Shown piece after piece: positions 22,178 through 30,253 of a stretch of 64,000 nt of DNA. Position 1 is the stretch's first letter; each line of letters starts with the position of its first letter. Origin of the DNA: a virus. Location of the stretch: the IMG/VR virus record IMGVR_UViG_3300026484_000001, positions 62,001 to 126,000 of that record. The stretch is one strand, 5' to 3'. The position numbers and the translations under genes were made by a program. Below the pieces are notes generated by a model. It was not told where the DNA came from, did no database searches, and saw only the letters and a program-made list of their open reading frames with translations.

Positions 22178-22744
22178 ATGCTACATTATAATCACCAATA
22201 TGACATTAGTAACGGGATATTTCTTACATTTGATTCTCAGCTACAAACAAGATTGCTTCACTCTAGACACGGAGCCTCTGTTCGTGAAAAGGTCAAACCA
22301 TCATTCCCACATACGAAATACGAGACTATGACTAAAGAAAACTTCGTCATGACATGTCTATACATTATGTATGACTCGGCTCCGAGTTCGTACCGTGGGA
22401 TGATCACTGAACTTCACGAAGTTGACCAAAAGCTCGTGAACGATTTTAAATATAAGATACTGAATTACAACGACTACATGGGTAGAGATATCAAATTCCT
22501 CAAAGAAGAATATGGGAATGCTACATATCAACAAGTTTTCAGGTCATTGGTTGACAAAAAAGTTGAGTTTTTTACCGTTTGGTTCTTTATAATGTTCAAT
22601 CCGAACATTAATCGCGACACGATACGAAAATCAAGAAGTTTGGCTCACTTACTCCGTAAGATTGAGTCATTAATGAAGTTTCTGACATTTAGACAAGAGT
22701 CAGTAGAACGAATTGGGGTTCTTTTTAAAGAGCTCGAACTATAA
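22178..22744 (+). CDS. hypothetical protein, possibly gp59-like helicase loader
   Basis: 188 aa, mostly helical, basic and aromatic. The segment YNDYMGRDIKFLKEE...YQQVFRSLVDKKVEFFTVWFF has the spacing of the C-terminal half of gp59 helicase-assembly proteins, but identity is weak. It lies between gp33-like and gp44, a replication context. gp62 was considered and rejected because a better match exists at 26661. Confidence 0.4.
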   Translation: MLHYNHQYDISNGIFLTFDSQLQTRLLHSRHGASVREKVKPSFPHTKYETMTKENFVMTCLYIMYDSAPSSYRGMITELHEVDQKLVNDFKYKILNYNDYMGRDIKFLKEEYGNATYQQVFRSLVDKKVEFFTVWFFIMFNPNINRDTIRKSRSLAHLLRKIESLMKFLTFRQESVERIGVLFKELEL

Positions 22745-22753
22745 GGATAATTT

Positions 22754-23698
22754 ATGAATAAGAATATGGACCATACGATTTGGGCTGAGAGATATAGACC
22801 TACTACTTTAGAAGACTTGGTCTTCCCTGAAAAACTCCGTACAAAGGTTCAGGAATGGATCAATACTGGTGAAATCCCACATATTGGTATATTCGGAAGC
22901 ATTCCTGGTACAGGAAAGTCAAGCTTACTTTCGGTGTTGATTGACACATTACACACTGACACTTGTTGGATTAATGGTTCAAAAAACAACGGTATTGACA
23001 CAATCCGTGGTGAAATTAGTGGATTTGCTCAAAACATTGCCGTAACTGGTAACATCAAACTTGTTTGTATTGACGAAGCTGATTATCTTACAGTTCCGGC
23101 TCAAGCGACTCTTAGATCTGACCTTGAGTTATATGCTAAGAATACTCGTTTTGCATTTACTGGAAACTTGCCTGAAAAGATCATCCCTCCATTGATGCAA
23201 AGACTTCAGGTGTTTGACCTTGATAAGATTTATCAAGAGAACAAAAAAGAACTTGGTGGTCAAATCTTTCAAAGACTGATCAATATCCTGAATGAGGAAG
23301 AAGTTCAGCATAAGGCAAAAGATGTTATGGCGGTCGTTAAGAACTTCTATCCGTCTACTCGTGCGATGCTCATGTTCATGGAACAAAATACGGTTGATTC
23401 TGTACTTGATGTTGCTGATCTAGCGAAAGCTGATACAGTATTTGACACACTTATTGAAGCTATGAAAGCCAGAAAGTTTAAAGATGTTAGAACTGCTGTG
23501 ACTGAACTTATGATTCCGGCTGACTTCTATACTTGGATGTGGAAAAACATTGATATCTTTGAAATGCCGTCCCAGCCTCAAGTCATTATGTTACTCGCTG
23601 AATTCCAAGATAAATCAATGAGAGCAAGCAATAAGCAAATCCCACTTATCGCAATGTTGGTAAATATCATACAAGACCCTGATGTCAAATTCGTATAA
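22754..23698 (+). CDS. 44: clamp-loader ATPase subunit gp44
   Basis: 314 aa AAA+ protein. WAERYRPTTLEDLV at the start is the typical clamp-loader opening. Walker A GSIPGTGKS (48-56), Walker B KLVCIDEADYL, sensor-1 TGN and the arginine-finger region near MQRLQVFDL. With gp62 it opens the gp45 ring and loads it at primer ends. It overlaps the next gene by 17 bases. Confidence 0.94.
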   Translation: MNKNMDHTIWAERYRPTTLEDLVFPEKLRTKVQEWINTGEIPHIGIFGSIPGTGKSSLLSVLIDTLHTDTCWINGSKNNGIDTIRGEISGFAQNIAVTGNIKLVCIDEADYLTVPAQATLRSDLELYAKNTRFAFTGNLPEKIIPPLMQRLQVFDLDKIYQENKKELGGQIFQRLINILNEEEVQHKAKDVMAVVKNFYPSTRAMLMFMEQNTVDSVLDVADLAKADTVFDTLIEAMKARKFKDVRTAVTELMIPADFYTWMWKNIDIFEMPSQPQVIMLLAEFQDKSMRASNKQIPLIAMLVNIIQDPDVKFV

Positions 23699-24047
23699 AC
23701 GATTCATCCAGAGGGTCGGTGAGGAAGGGATTCTCACTGCTGCTCGGTTTGGGAAGGCGGTTAAAGTCATTGACATAAGGGTGAATGGTGCTGTCAAAAA
23801 GCCACTTACCATTTTATTCAACGAAAATCACTTACAAGTTGAAGATACTCACATTATATTCGAAAGTCATGAAGCTGAGGTTCTTTTCTTACAAGATCTA
23901 TACTTTGTTCTAGAAGAGTATAGTGAAATTCCCACAAAATCTCGTATAACCAACGGTCAGAAAGAAGTCACCATCGACCAGCTACTTGCTGAAGCTCGTA
24001 AAGATATTCAAAAAACATCACAAGGAGACATTGATGGCGAAAAATAG
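23682..24047 (+). CDS. hypothetical protein (121 aa)
   Basis: Overlaps gp44 and uvsX at its two ends. Beta-rich in the middle, charged at the C-terminus. Its place between gp44 and uvsX suggests a replication role, but I recognise no motif. It does not look like RegA. Confidence 0.72.
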   Translation: MSNSYKRFIQRVGEEGILTAARFGKAVKVIDIRVNGAVKKPLTILFNENHLQVEDTHIIFESHEAEVLFLQDLYFVLEEYSEIPTKSRITNGQKEVTIDQLLAEARKDIQKTSQGDIDGEK

Positions 24048-24951
24048 TATGATTGACAGATTGTCAAAAAACAAAGCACTCAAAGAGAGTGTATTCACTA
24101 AGAATCAAGATGCTGAAATTGATTTCATCAACACGGGAGCACTGGTGCTTAATGTGTTATTCTCTGGCCGTTTACAAGGCGGAATTCCTGTTGGGAAGAT
24201 CAGTTCAATTGCTGCTCCTTCAAGCTTAGGAAAGTCATTTGTTGGTATGAAAATTGCCAAAAACGCACAGAAAAAGGGTAAAGACTGGATTGTCATTTAC
24301 ATGGACACGGAAATGGCATTTGATTTTGATTTTGCTGATTCAATTGGGATTGATCTTGATAGATTGCTGGTTATTCAAAATAACCACATTGAAGAAGTTC
24401 AAAAACAAATCATGGCAGTTACCGCTGAGTTCTCAAAAGAAGAACGAAAAAAGGTTCTGATTGTTGTAGATTCATGGGGCGGTCTAGTTACCTCAAAAAC
24501 TGTAGACGATGCCAAAACTGGTAAAGATGTTACGGATATGACTGTTGCTAAGAAAAAGAATACATTATCAAAACTAATGACTTCTTTGGGTGTTACTATT
24601 TTTGTTGTTAATCAAGTTTATGATTGTCAAGTTGCTGGTACTATGGTAAAAACTGACTCCGGTGAGAAAGCAATTGAGGTGTTGAAAGAGGGAGACAAAG
24701 TTTTAACGACTGATGGTTTTCAAGATGTCTTAGAAACAGTTGAACACGAGGATGCTCATATTTTTGAAATTGAGTTGGAAGATGGTTCAACGATAAAATG
24801 TACTGAGGGTCATAAGTTCATTATTAGAAATACATTGACTGATTCTTTGGAATGGATCCCTGCAGGTGCTCTGTCCGAAAATATGGAAATTCTATGTGAA
24901 AGTGATTTAGAAGAGATAAAATCTAAAGAACTCGCCGAATATACCTTGTAA
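24034..24951 (+). CDS. uvsX: UvsX recombinase N-terminal part fused to N-intein
   Basis: N-extein 24034-24624 (197 aa): RecA/UvsX core with Walker A APSSLGKS (61-68) and LIVVDSWGGL, reaching IFVVNQVYD, the strand before the DNA-binding loop. From Cys at 24625 the sequence changes to an intein N-domain (108 aa): block A CQVAGTMVKT, GEKAIEVLKEGDKVLTTDG, and block B LEDGSTIKCTEGHKF, ending in a TAA at 24949-24951. The start ATG at 24034 follows AAGGAG. The rest of UvsX is a separate ORF at 25408. A working recombinase would need protein trans-splicing. Confidence 0.88.
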   Translation: MAKNSMIDRLSKNKALKESVFTKNQDAEIDFINTGALVLNVLFSGRLQGGIPVGKISSIAAPSSLGKSFVGMKIAKNAQKKGKDWIVIYMDTEMAFDFDFADSIGIDLDRLLVIQNNHIEEVQKQIMAVTAEFSKEERKKVLIVVDSWGGLVTSKTVDDAKTGKDVTDMTVAKKKNTLSKLMTSLGVTIFVVNQVYDCQVAGTMVKTDSGEKAIEVLKEGDKVLTTDGFQDVLETVEHEDAHIFEIELEDGSTIKCTEGHKFIIRNTLTDSLEWIPAGALSENMEILCESDLEEIKSKELAEYTL

Positions 24952-25407
24952 ATTTCATTATCATCATCTACGAAGGGGAAAACATATGATGAAATCTACG
25001 GTGATGATGAGTTCATTAGAAACAAGAAAATTGCTATGAGTGAAAAACAGAAAGGTGTTAAAAAGACACAAGAAGTTATTCAGCGAATGGTAAATAATCA
25101 TTGGTCATTGAGGATGAAAAATACTTGGTCTTCGTATAAGAAAGGTTCCAAGCTCTCTGATGAAACTATTCGAAAAATATCGGATGGGACAAAGTTGTTT
25201 TGGGACAATGATGATGAACTTAAAAAGAAGTTTTCGGAAAGAAACAAGGGCTCGAAAAATCCAAATTTTGGGAAAAAGCACACTGATGAAGCTAAGAAAA
25301 AATGTCAGAAGCTTCAAAGGTATTGGTAAAATGTCCTCACTGTGGGACAGAAACAACAAGAGGTCCGGCAAAAAGATGGCACTTCGAAAATTGTAAAAGG
25401 AAATGTG
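24952..25407 (+). pseudogene. homing endonuclease remnant between the intein halves
   Basis: In the same frame as the N-intein, just past its stop, comes KGKTYDEIYGDDEF and then a stretch with NUMOD3-like repeats (GSKLSDETIRKIS, KGSKNPNFGKKHTDEA). It could be a free ORF from ATG 25036 to 25329. A frame change follows, after which KCPHCGTETTRGPAKRWHF..C encodes the zinc finger found at the C-terminus of many phage homing endonucleases. No HNH or GIY-YIG active site is seen, so the nuclease is probably dead or reduced. Confidence 0.7.
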
Positions 25408-25995
25408 ATGAAAATTAAAAAAATAAAACAACTCAAAGACAGGGAAAATGTATATGATATAAGAACTGAAAGTCATAACTACATTATGACTAATGGTGTG
25501 GTATCACATAACACGATGGACCAATATAACCCATTAGCAATTGCAGGTGGTCGTGGTTTATACTTTGCTTGTTCAAGCATTGTACTTGGTTCTTCAAAAT
25601 CAAGACATAAGGCTACACAATCAGATACTGAAGTTCTGGGAGCATTGATCTTAGCAACTACTAAAAAGTCACGGTTCTGTAAAGAACTCACGAAACTCAG
25701 ATATCTAATCAAGTATGAGGGCGGAATTCATCCTTACTACGGGCTTATGGAAGATGCACTAGAGGGCGGTTATATTGACAAGCCATCTATGGGCTACTAT
25801 TCACGACCTTGTGTAACTGGTGATAAAAAGTGGCGAGAAAGAGAGGTATGGGACAATGCTAAAGAGTTCTGGACACCGATCTTAACTGACACCGATTTCG
25901 CTTGGTACATCGAGAAAAAGTACACATTTATGCATTCACAGCTAGATGATGAAGACTTTGACATCGATATGGCTAAATTACCAAAGTCTGAGTAA
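25408..25995 (+). CDS. uvsX: C-intein fused to UvsX C-terminal part
   Basis: ATG at 25408 follows AAAAGGA by seven bases. The first 35 residues are a C-intein of the size seen in known split inteins: block F NVYDIRTESHNYI and block G GVVSHN. Splicing would expose Thr as the first C-extein residue (25513). The 160-residue extein (TMDQYNPLAIAGGRGLYFACSS...) continues the RecA fold where the N-part stops, giving a 357-residue UvsX (T4 has about 390). An in-frame upstream ATG at 25342 has no ribosome site. Confidence 0.85.
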   Translation: MKIKKIKQLKDRENVYDIRTESHNYIMTNGVVSHNTMDQYNPLAIAGGRGLYFACSSIVLGSSKSRHKATQSDTEVLGALILATTKKSRFCKELTKLRYLIKYEGGIHPYYGLMEDALEGGYIDKPSMGYYSRPCVTGDKKWREREVWDNAKEFWTPILTDTDFAWYIEKKYTFMHSQLDDEDFDIDMAKLPKSE

Positions 25996-25997
25996 CT

Positions 25998-26030
25998 TTA
26001 AGCAAGCTCTAAGCTTGTTTTAGGTATAAT
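25998..26030 (+). promoter_or_regulatory. promoter
   Basis: TTAAGC (25998-26003), 21 bases, TATAAT (26025-26030). Confidence 0.87.
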
Positions 26031-26060
26031 ATAGTATATCAAAAGTAAAAAGGCACTAAG

Positions 26061-26264
26061 GTGACTGAAAACAAATTTAACAAAATGTTACAATCACTGG
26101 GCTTCATCACCCAGGAGTTAGAAGCGGATGGAATGGAAGTTGATGATTCAATTGTTTATGAAATTGCTGCTAATGTGATGAGAGAATACTCCGGTGTTGA
26201 AAAATACCTTTTGGATAAGTTTGGTGTCAGTGATGCACAGTGCTGGATTGCAGATAGAATTTAA
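26061..26264 (+). CDS. hypothetical protein (67 aa), GTG start
   Basis: GTG behind AAAAAGG, 31 bases after the -10. Acidic helical protein; not recognised. Confidence 0.7.
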   Translation: MTENKFNKMLQSLGFITQELEADGMEVDDSIVYEIAANVMREYSGVEKYLLDKFGVSDAQCWIADRI

Positions 26265-26283
26265 TTAAACGCAAGGAGTCAAT

Positions 26284-26661
26284 ATGACTAAAGATTTATC
26301 AAGAGTAGAAGCAAAACTGGATCTAATTTTCGGAATGTTCAGTAACCAACTAATGAGTGCACAAGCAATTGAGGCATTTCAAGCTACTCAGGACAAAGAA
26401 GACGATCAGTCTAAAGAGATCAATGCGAAAGCTGAAAGTGCTTTTAAACATCACAACAAAAATATGATGGACTCAGTTGACTATTACATCACACTATTCG
26501 GTGTCGATGCAAATGCGAAACTTGTTGATCTGTTAAAAGATGCTGGATATGGTGCTAAAAATGAGGCTCCAACTGAATCTGATGTTGCTAATGAGCCTGG
26601 GCTTGAAGTAGCTAACGATGTTAAGGCATCTGGCTCACATAAATCAGAAACGGTTGAATAA
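26284..26661 (+). CDS. hypothetical protein (125 aa)
   Basis: Helical acidic N-terminal two thirds, then a disordered Glu/Asn/Ala-rich tail. AAGGAG upstream. One-base overlap with gp62. Not recognised. Confidence 0.72.
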   Translation: MTKDLSRVEAKLDLIFGMFSNQLMSAQAIEAFQATQDKEDDQSKEINAKAESAFKHHNKNMMDSVDYYITLFGVDANAKLVDLLKDAGYGAKNEAPTESDVANEPGLEVANDVKASGSHKSETVE

Positions 26662-27128
26662 TGACTGAACTTGATGAATGGGGAATTGAGGTTTATAATG
26701 AGCCTATAATCGAAGATTATGTTCCTGAAAAGAAAAGGGGGAAGTCTGTTTTTGACATTATGATGTCAGCTTTTAACAAAAAGTTCAAACCAACACAAGT
26801 TGAAAAAGAATCTATCCCTGAATTCTTGTTTCATCAAATTCTATCTAACGACCCACAAACGGTGCAACTTGCACTGATGTTCACGACTCATCAAATTCCT
26901 GTTGCTAAGCAATGGGATATGGTCAATGAGTTACTTGGAAAGTGTTATATAGCTTATCCCAAGAAAACGAAAGTTGACACTGATGATTTGAATATCATCA
27001 GTGACTTTTATAATTGTTCACTCCGTGTGGCTGAACAATACTGTGGTCTTTTAACTACAGTCCAAATCAACGATATAATCGAGCGATCACAAACTGGTCA
27101 CTTGAAAACTAAAAAAGGCAAGAAATGA
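26661..27128 (+). CDS. 62: clamp-loader small subunit gp62 (probable)
   Basis: 155 aa. The pattern IPEFLFHQILSNDPQTVQLALMFTTH followed by KQWDMVNELLGKCYIAYPKK and DLNIISDFYNCSLRVAEQYCGLLT matches the gp62 layout in T4-like and cyanophage loaders (a short helical bundle, a basic ...KR..W/YPK region, then a helix-turn-helix-like C-terminus). It holds the gp44 tetramer together. It is about 3 kb away from gp44, whereas in T4 they adjoin. Confidence 0.65.
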   Translation: MTELDEWGIEVYNEPIIEDYVPEKKRGKSVFDIMMSAFNKKFKPTQVEKESIPEFLFHQILSNDPQTVQLALMFTTHQIPVAKQWDMVNELLGKCYIAYPKKTKVDTDDLNIISDFYNCSLRVAEQYCGLLTTVQINDIIERSQTGHLKTKKGKK

Positions 27129-28099
27129 ATGAGTATATAAATTTATCACACAATGACATGGATGGGGCTGGTTGTAATATCGTCCTAAGATCTAGATATC
27201 CGGATATGAAAACGATCCACTCTAGCTACAATGATATCATTGAGAACCTTGAACTGATAGATGAAAATATGGACCACCGTGTTAAGGCAATGTTCATCAC
27301 TGACTTGAACTTCGATGTACCATCATTTATTCAGCTTGCAAAAGTTATTTCACGGAATCCTGGTGTGAAATTCGTTTATATCGACCACCACCCTTATGAG
27401 GGTGCAGTTGGTGAGATCTTTGAAAAGATCAAAAAACTTCCAAACTTCATCGTTGTACATGAAATTGGCAAATCAGCTACTAAATTATGTTATGAGACTA
27501 TTAAGTCAGATGATGTAGAACTTGGTAAACTGGTTGATTATATCAACGCATTTGATATTTGGCTCGAAACTCAAGATCCTAAGAACTTCAAAGTTGGTTG
27601 GTTTCTAAATACAATCTTCTGGGAACTTAAAATGTCAGGGTTTAAGTCAAATCTCATTAAAAATGACTACAAGATTCCTAAGTTTTTCAAGACTATGTAT
27701 GCTGATCAGGTTGAAGATAAAAATAAGTACATTGAAAAGATGAAAGGGAACGGTTTACTGATTGAAGATGAAGAAAACTCAGTGTTGATCGCATTCAGTG
27801 ATAAGTACAAATCATGGTTCCAAAATGACTTTCCTGATTATGTTGTACACATTCTTCCTTATGTGAGTAAGAATAACATCTCAGTCAGAATCTCAAATAC
27901 CCCCGAAGTAACTTGGGCAAAAGAGATGAAAGAAGAGATGGTTGCATTCATTCAGTCTTATCCTTACACGATGAGCTGTGGTGGTCATGAACACGCATTC
28001 GGTTCAGCTATTGAACCAGATGCTCCTAAAGAAGATATCTTTGCTCTAATTGAGGGCTTATCTGAAATTGCTGGTACATATTTACGAAAACACCAGTAA
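27125..28099 (+). CDS. DHH-family phosphoesterase
   Basis: 324 aa. Motif I LSHNDMDGAG (7-16), a middle ITDLN aspartate, the name motif DHH at 87-89 (VYIDHHPYE), and a C-terminal DHHA1-type CGGHEHAFGSA near residue 288. Family members include RecJ exonuclease, oligoribonuclease/NrnA and cyclic-dinucleotide or pApA hydrolases. Size and DHHA1 domain fit the NrnA-like group rather than RecJ, so small RNA or dinucleotide substrates are likely. This is of note beside the phage GGDEF gene. Confidence 0.85.
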   Translation: MNEYINLSHNDMDGAGCNIVLRSRYPDMKTIHSSYNDIIENLELIDENMDHRVKAMFITDLNFDVPSFIQLAKVISRNPGVKFVYIDHHPYEGAVGEIFEKIKKLPNFIVVHEIGKSATKLCYETIKSDDVELGKLVDYINAFDIWLETQDPKNFKVGWFLNTIFWELKMSGFKSNLIKNDYKIPKFFKTMYADQVEDKNKYIEKMKGNGLLIEDEENSVLIAFSDKYKSWFQNDFPDYVVHILPYVSKNNISVRISNTPEVTWAKEMKEEMVAFIQSYPYTMSCGGHEHAFGSAIEPDAPKEDIFALIEGLSEIAGTYLRKHQ

Positions 28100-28100
28100 T

Positions 28101-28133
28101 TTAAGCTTATTCTAAGCTGATGTACGACATAAT
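28101..28133 (+). promoter_or_regulatory. promoter
   Basis: TTAAGC (28101-28106), 21 bases, CATAAT (28128-28133). Confidence 0.75.
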
Positions 28134-28158
28134 ATAAAATATAAACAAAGGCTTATGA

Positions 28159-29535
28159 ATGACAGAAGTTATACTTAAAAATCTGGTGACAAACGGTGAG
28201 TATTTTGCCAAAGTGTACCAGCACATCAAACCAGAACATTTTGAGTCATCAGAGCAAATTGAAATATTCAATGCTATGCACGACTATGTTTTAAAGTATG
28301 ATGCGCAACCAAATATCAAGGAACTGGGCTTATTCATCAAGAATACGGCAAAGTTAAGTGATTCACAGCGACAAGATGTCATTGTTGAATATAAATCAGT
28401 TATGACTGAGGCTCCAGTTGAAAATGAAGAGTTCTTACTTGAAGAGACTGAGAAGTATATTCAAAAGATGGAACTATCGGATGCTATTTTCCGGTCAGCT
28501 GAGATCATAGAACAAGATATGCCGTTTGAGGGTGTTATCGGTTTAGTTGAGAATGCACTTAGTGTGACATTTGACACTGATACTGGTATGAACTTCGGTA
28601 TGTCAGCGGAAGATCGCTTCGCCTACTACACACAAACAATTACAGGGTTTAAGCTTGGAATTCGTTCAGTGGATATAGCACTTGGTGGTGGACTCCGTAG
28701 AAAGACATTGAATGTAGCAGTTGCTCCATCACACGGTGGTAAATCAGCATTACTGGTTGCCTCTGCTGCGGAACAATACTTACAAAAAGAAGATGTGCTC
28801 TTCGTTTCACTTGAAATGCCTGAGAATGAGATCGCTCGTCGTATTGATGCGAATCTACTTAATGTTCAGGCAAATGATTTAGGTAAAATGCGAAGAGATG
28901 AATATACTTCTCGTTTATCTAAAATTGATAAGGATGCTGGTCGTATAGTTGTAAAAGATTACTCAGCTGGTACATTTAGTGTTTTAACACTAAAATCATT
29001 ACTATCTGAGCTCAATTCAAAAGACGGATTCGATCCATCAGTGATCATCATAGATTACATCGGTTTAATGGCTTCGTCAAGGGTTTCACTGGCTCAGTCA
29101 GGCGGATCATATGCATATTTCAAGGCTATTGCTGAGGAATTACATGGTTTCGCAAAGAAATTTGACAAAGCCCTTTTCACAGCAGCACAGTTGAATCGTG
29201 GTGCTTATGATAATCTGGATTCAGGTCTTGATTCAATTGCCGACAGTTTGGGTGTTATTCAGACTGCCGATACGGTTATTGCGATTTTGTCTAATGGACA
29301 GCTTCGTGAGTACAATCAAGCTTTATTCAAGTTCTTGAAAAACAGAAATACTGGTAAACTGACATCGCATCTTGTTGAGGTTGACTTCGGAACAACGAGG
29401 TACACGGATCTAGATGATGGCCCAACAACTGCTTCAGGTGATCAAAAGGATGCTATGGAATCACTAAATAGTTCAGTTCTCCAGGCAGCAGTTGATAAGA
29501 ACAAGCCAAAAGAAAATATCATGAATTTCGATTAG
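28159..29535 (+). CDS. 41: replicative DNA helicase gp41 (DnaB family)
   Basis: 458 aa (T4 gp41 is 475). N-terminal helical domain, then the RecA-like motor: Walker A APSHGGKSALL near residue 190, LFVSLEMPENEIARR, Walker B VIIIDYIGLM, and AAQLNRGA with the sensor Gln, then DSIADSLGVIQTADTV. It unwinds the fork 5' to 3' on the lagging strand. Confidence 0.94.
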   Translation: MTEVILKNLVTNGEYFAKVYQHIKPEHFESSEQIEIFNAMHDYVLKYDAQPNIKELGLFIKNTAKLSDSQRQDVIVEYKSVMTEAPVENEEFLLEETEKYIQKMELSDAIFRSAEIIEQDMPFEGVIGLVENALSVTFDTDTGMNFGMSAEDRFAYYTQTITGFKLGIRSVDIALGGGLRRKTLNVAVAPSHGGKSALLVASAAEQYLQKEDVLFVSLEMPENEIARRIDANLLNVQANDLGKMRRDEYTSRLSKIDKDAGRIVVKDYSAGTFSVLTLKSLLSELNSKDGFDPSVIIIDYIGLMASSRVSLAQSGGSYAYFKAIAEELHGFAKKFDKALFTAAQLNRGAYDNLDSGLDSIADSLGVIQTADTVIAILSNGQLREYNQALFKFLKNRNTGKLTSHLVEVDFGTTRYTDLDDGPTTASGDQKDAMESLNSSVLQAAVDKNKPKENIMNFD

Positions 29536-29543
29536 GAGGAATT

Positions 29544-29807
29544 ATGTTAAAATTATATATTAAGATCTGGAAGCTTTATGGCTTCTGGCATATCGTGAAA
29601 AACTTCACAGCTTACTTCAAAGTCTTTAATGGGCTCCAGGTTATGGCTGAGAAGTTCAATGTTCTCAAAGAGTGGAACCAATTCAAAAGTCACACAAATG
29701 TCGGTAAAAACTTCACATATCTGAACCTTATGCAGTTAAAATACCAACTTGAATCTCAAAAAGGTATCAATTATCAAAAGAAACTTAGATTTCTTACAAA
29801 GGTGTAA
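29544..29807 (+). CDS. hypothetical protein (87 aa)
   Basis: Strongly basic and aromatic; AGGAGGA upstream. It lies between gp41 and gp43A, so a nucleic-acid role is possible. Not recognised. Confidence 0.72.
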   Translation: MLKLYIKIWKLYGFWHIVKNFTAYFKVFNGLQVMAEKFNVLKEWNQFKSHTNVGKNFTYLNLMQLKYQLESQKGINYQKKLRFLTKV

Positions 29808-29809
29808 CT

Positions 29810-30205
29810 ATGTTGATAAAAAGTATAGATATTGATAATATCTGGAAGTTCCCATTCGGGACTCAGGTATTCATCAAACAAAATCAACTAGATAAAGCTG
29901 ATCCTGATTTATCTGAGGGTTGGTTCACTTACACGGCAAGAGACCAAGAACTCGGTGAGTTATTCGTTGATACTTATGGTGAACTATTTTGGAGTTCAGG
30001 TGAACTTTCTGGCGACACGGTTAAGATTGAGACTCAGGAAACTGAAGATTTAGTCAAAATGTTCGTGAAAGGGCTTACAGCTTACACCATCAGTCTACAC
30101 GAAGAACCAATCATGCATGCGGAAACTATCGCATACAATGCCGTCACAACTAAAAACATGCTTGCACTACAAGAGCTATTTGAAAACGATATTAATCCGG
30201 ATTAA
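29810..30205 (+). CDS. hypothetical protein (131 aa)
   Basis: Acidic soluble protein, unrecognised. Ends at the promoter of the polymerase gene. Confidence 0.72.
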   Translation: MLIKSIDIDNIWKFPFGTQVFIKQNQLDKADPDLSEGWFTYTARDQELGELFVDTYGELFWSSGELSGDTVKIETQETEDLVKMFVKGLTAYTISLHEEPIMHAETIAYNAVTTKNMLALQELFENDINPD

Positions 30206-30234
30206 GCTGGTTCTAAGCAAGATTACGGTATAAT
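30202..30234 (+). promoter_or_regulatory. promoter of DNA polymerase part A
   Basis: TTAAGC (30202-30207), 21 bases, TATAAT (30229-30234); the start codon is only 20 bases away. Confidence 0.82.
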
Positions 30235-30253
30235 ACTCTCATAAAGGATTACC

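Noticed and set aside
22178-22744. gp62 clamp-loader subunit
   Set aside because: Position next to gp44 suggested it, but the sequence does not fit; the gene at 26661 fits much better.
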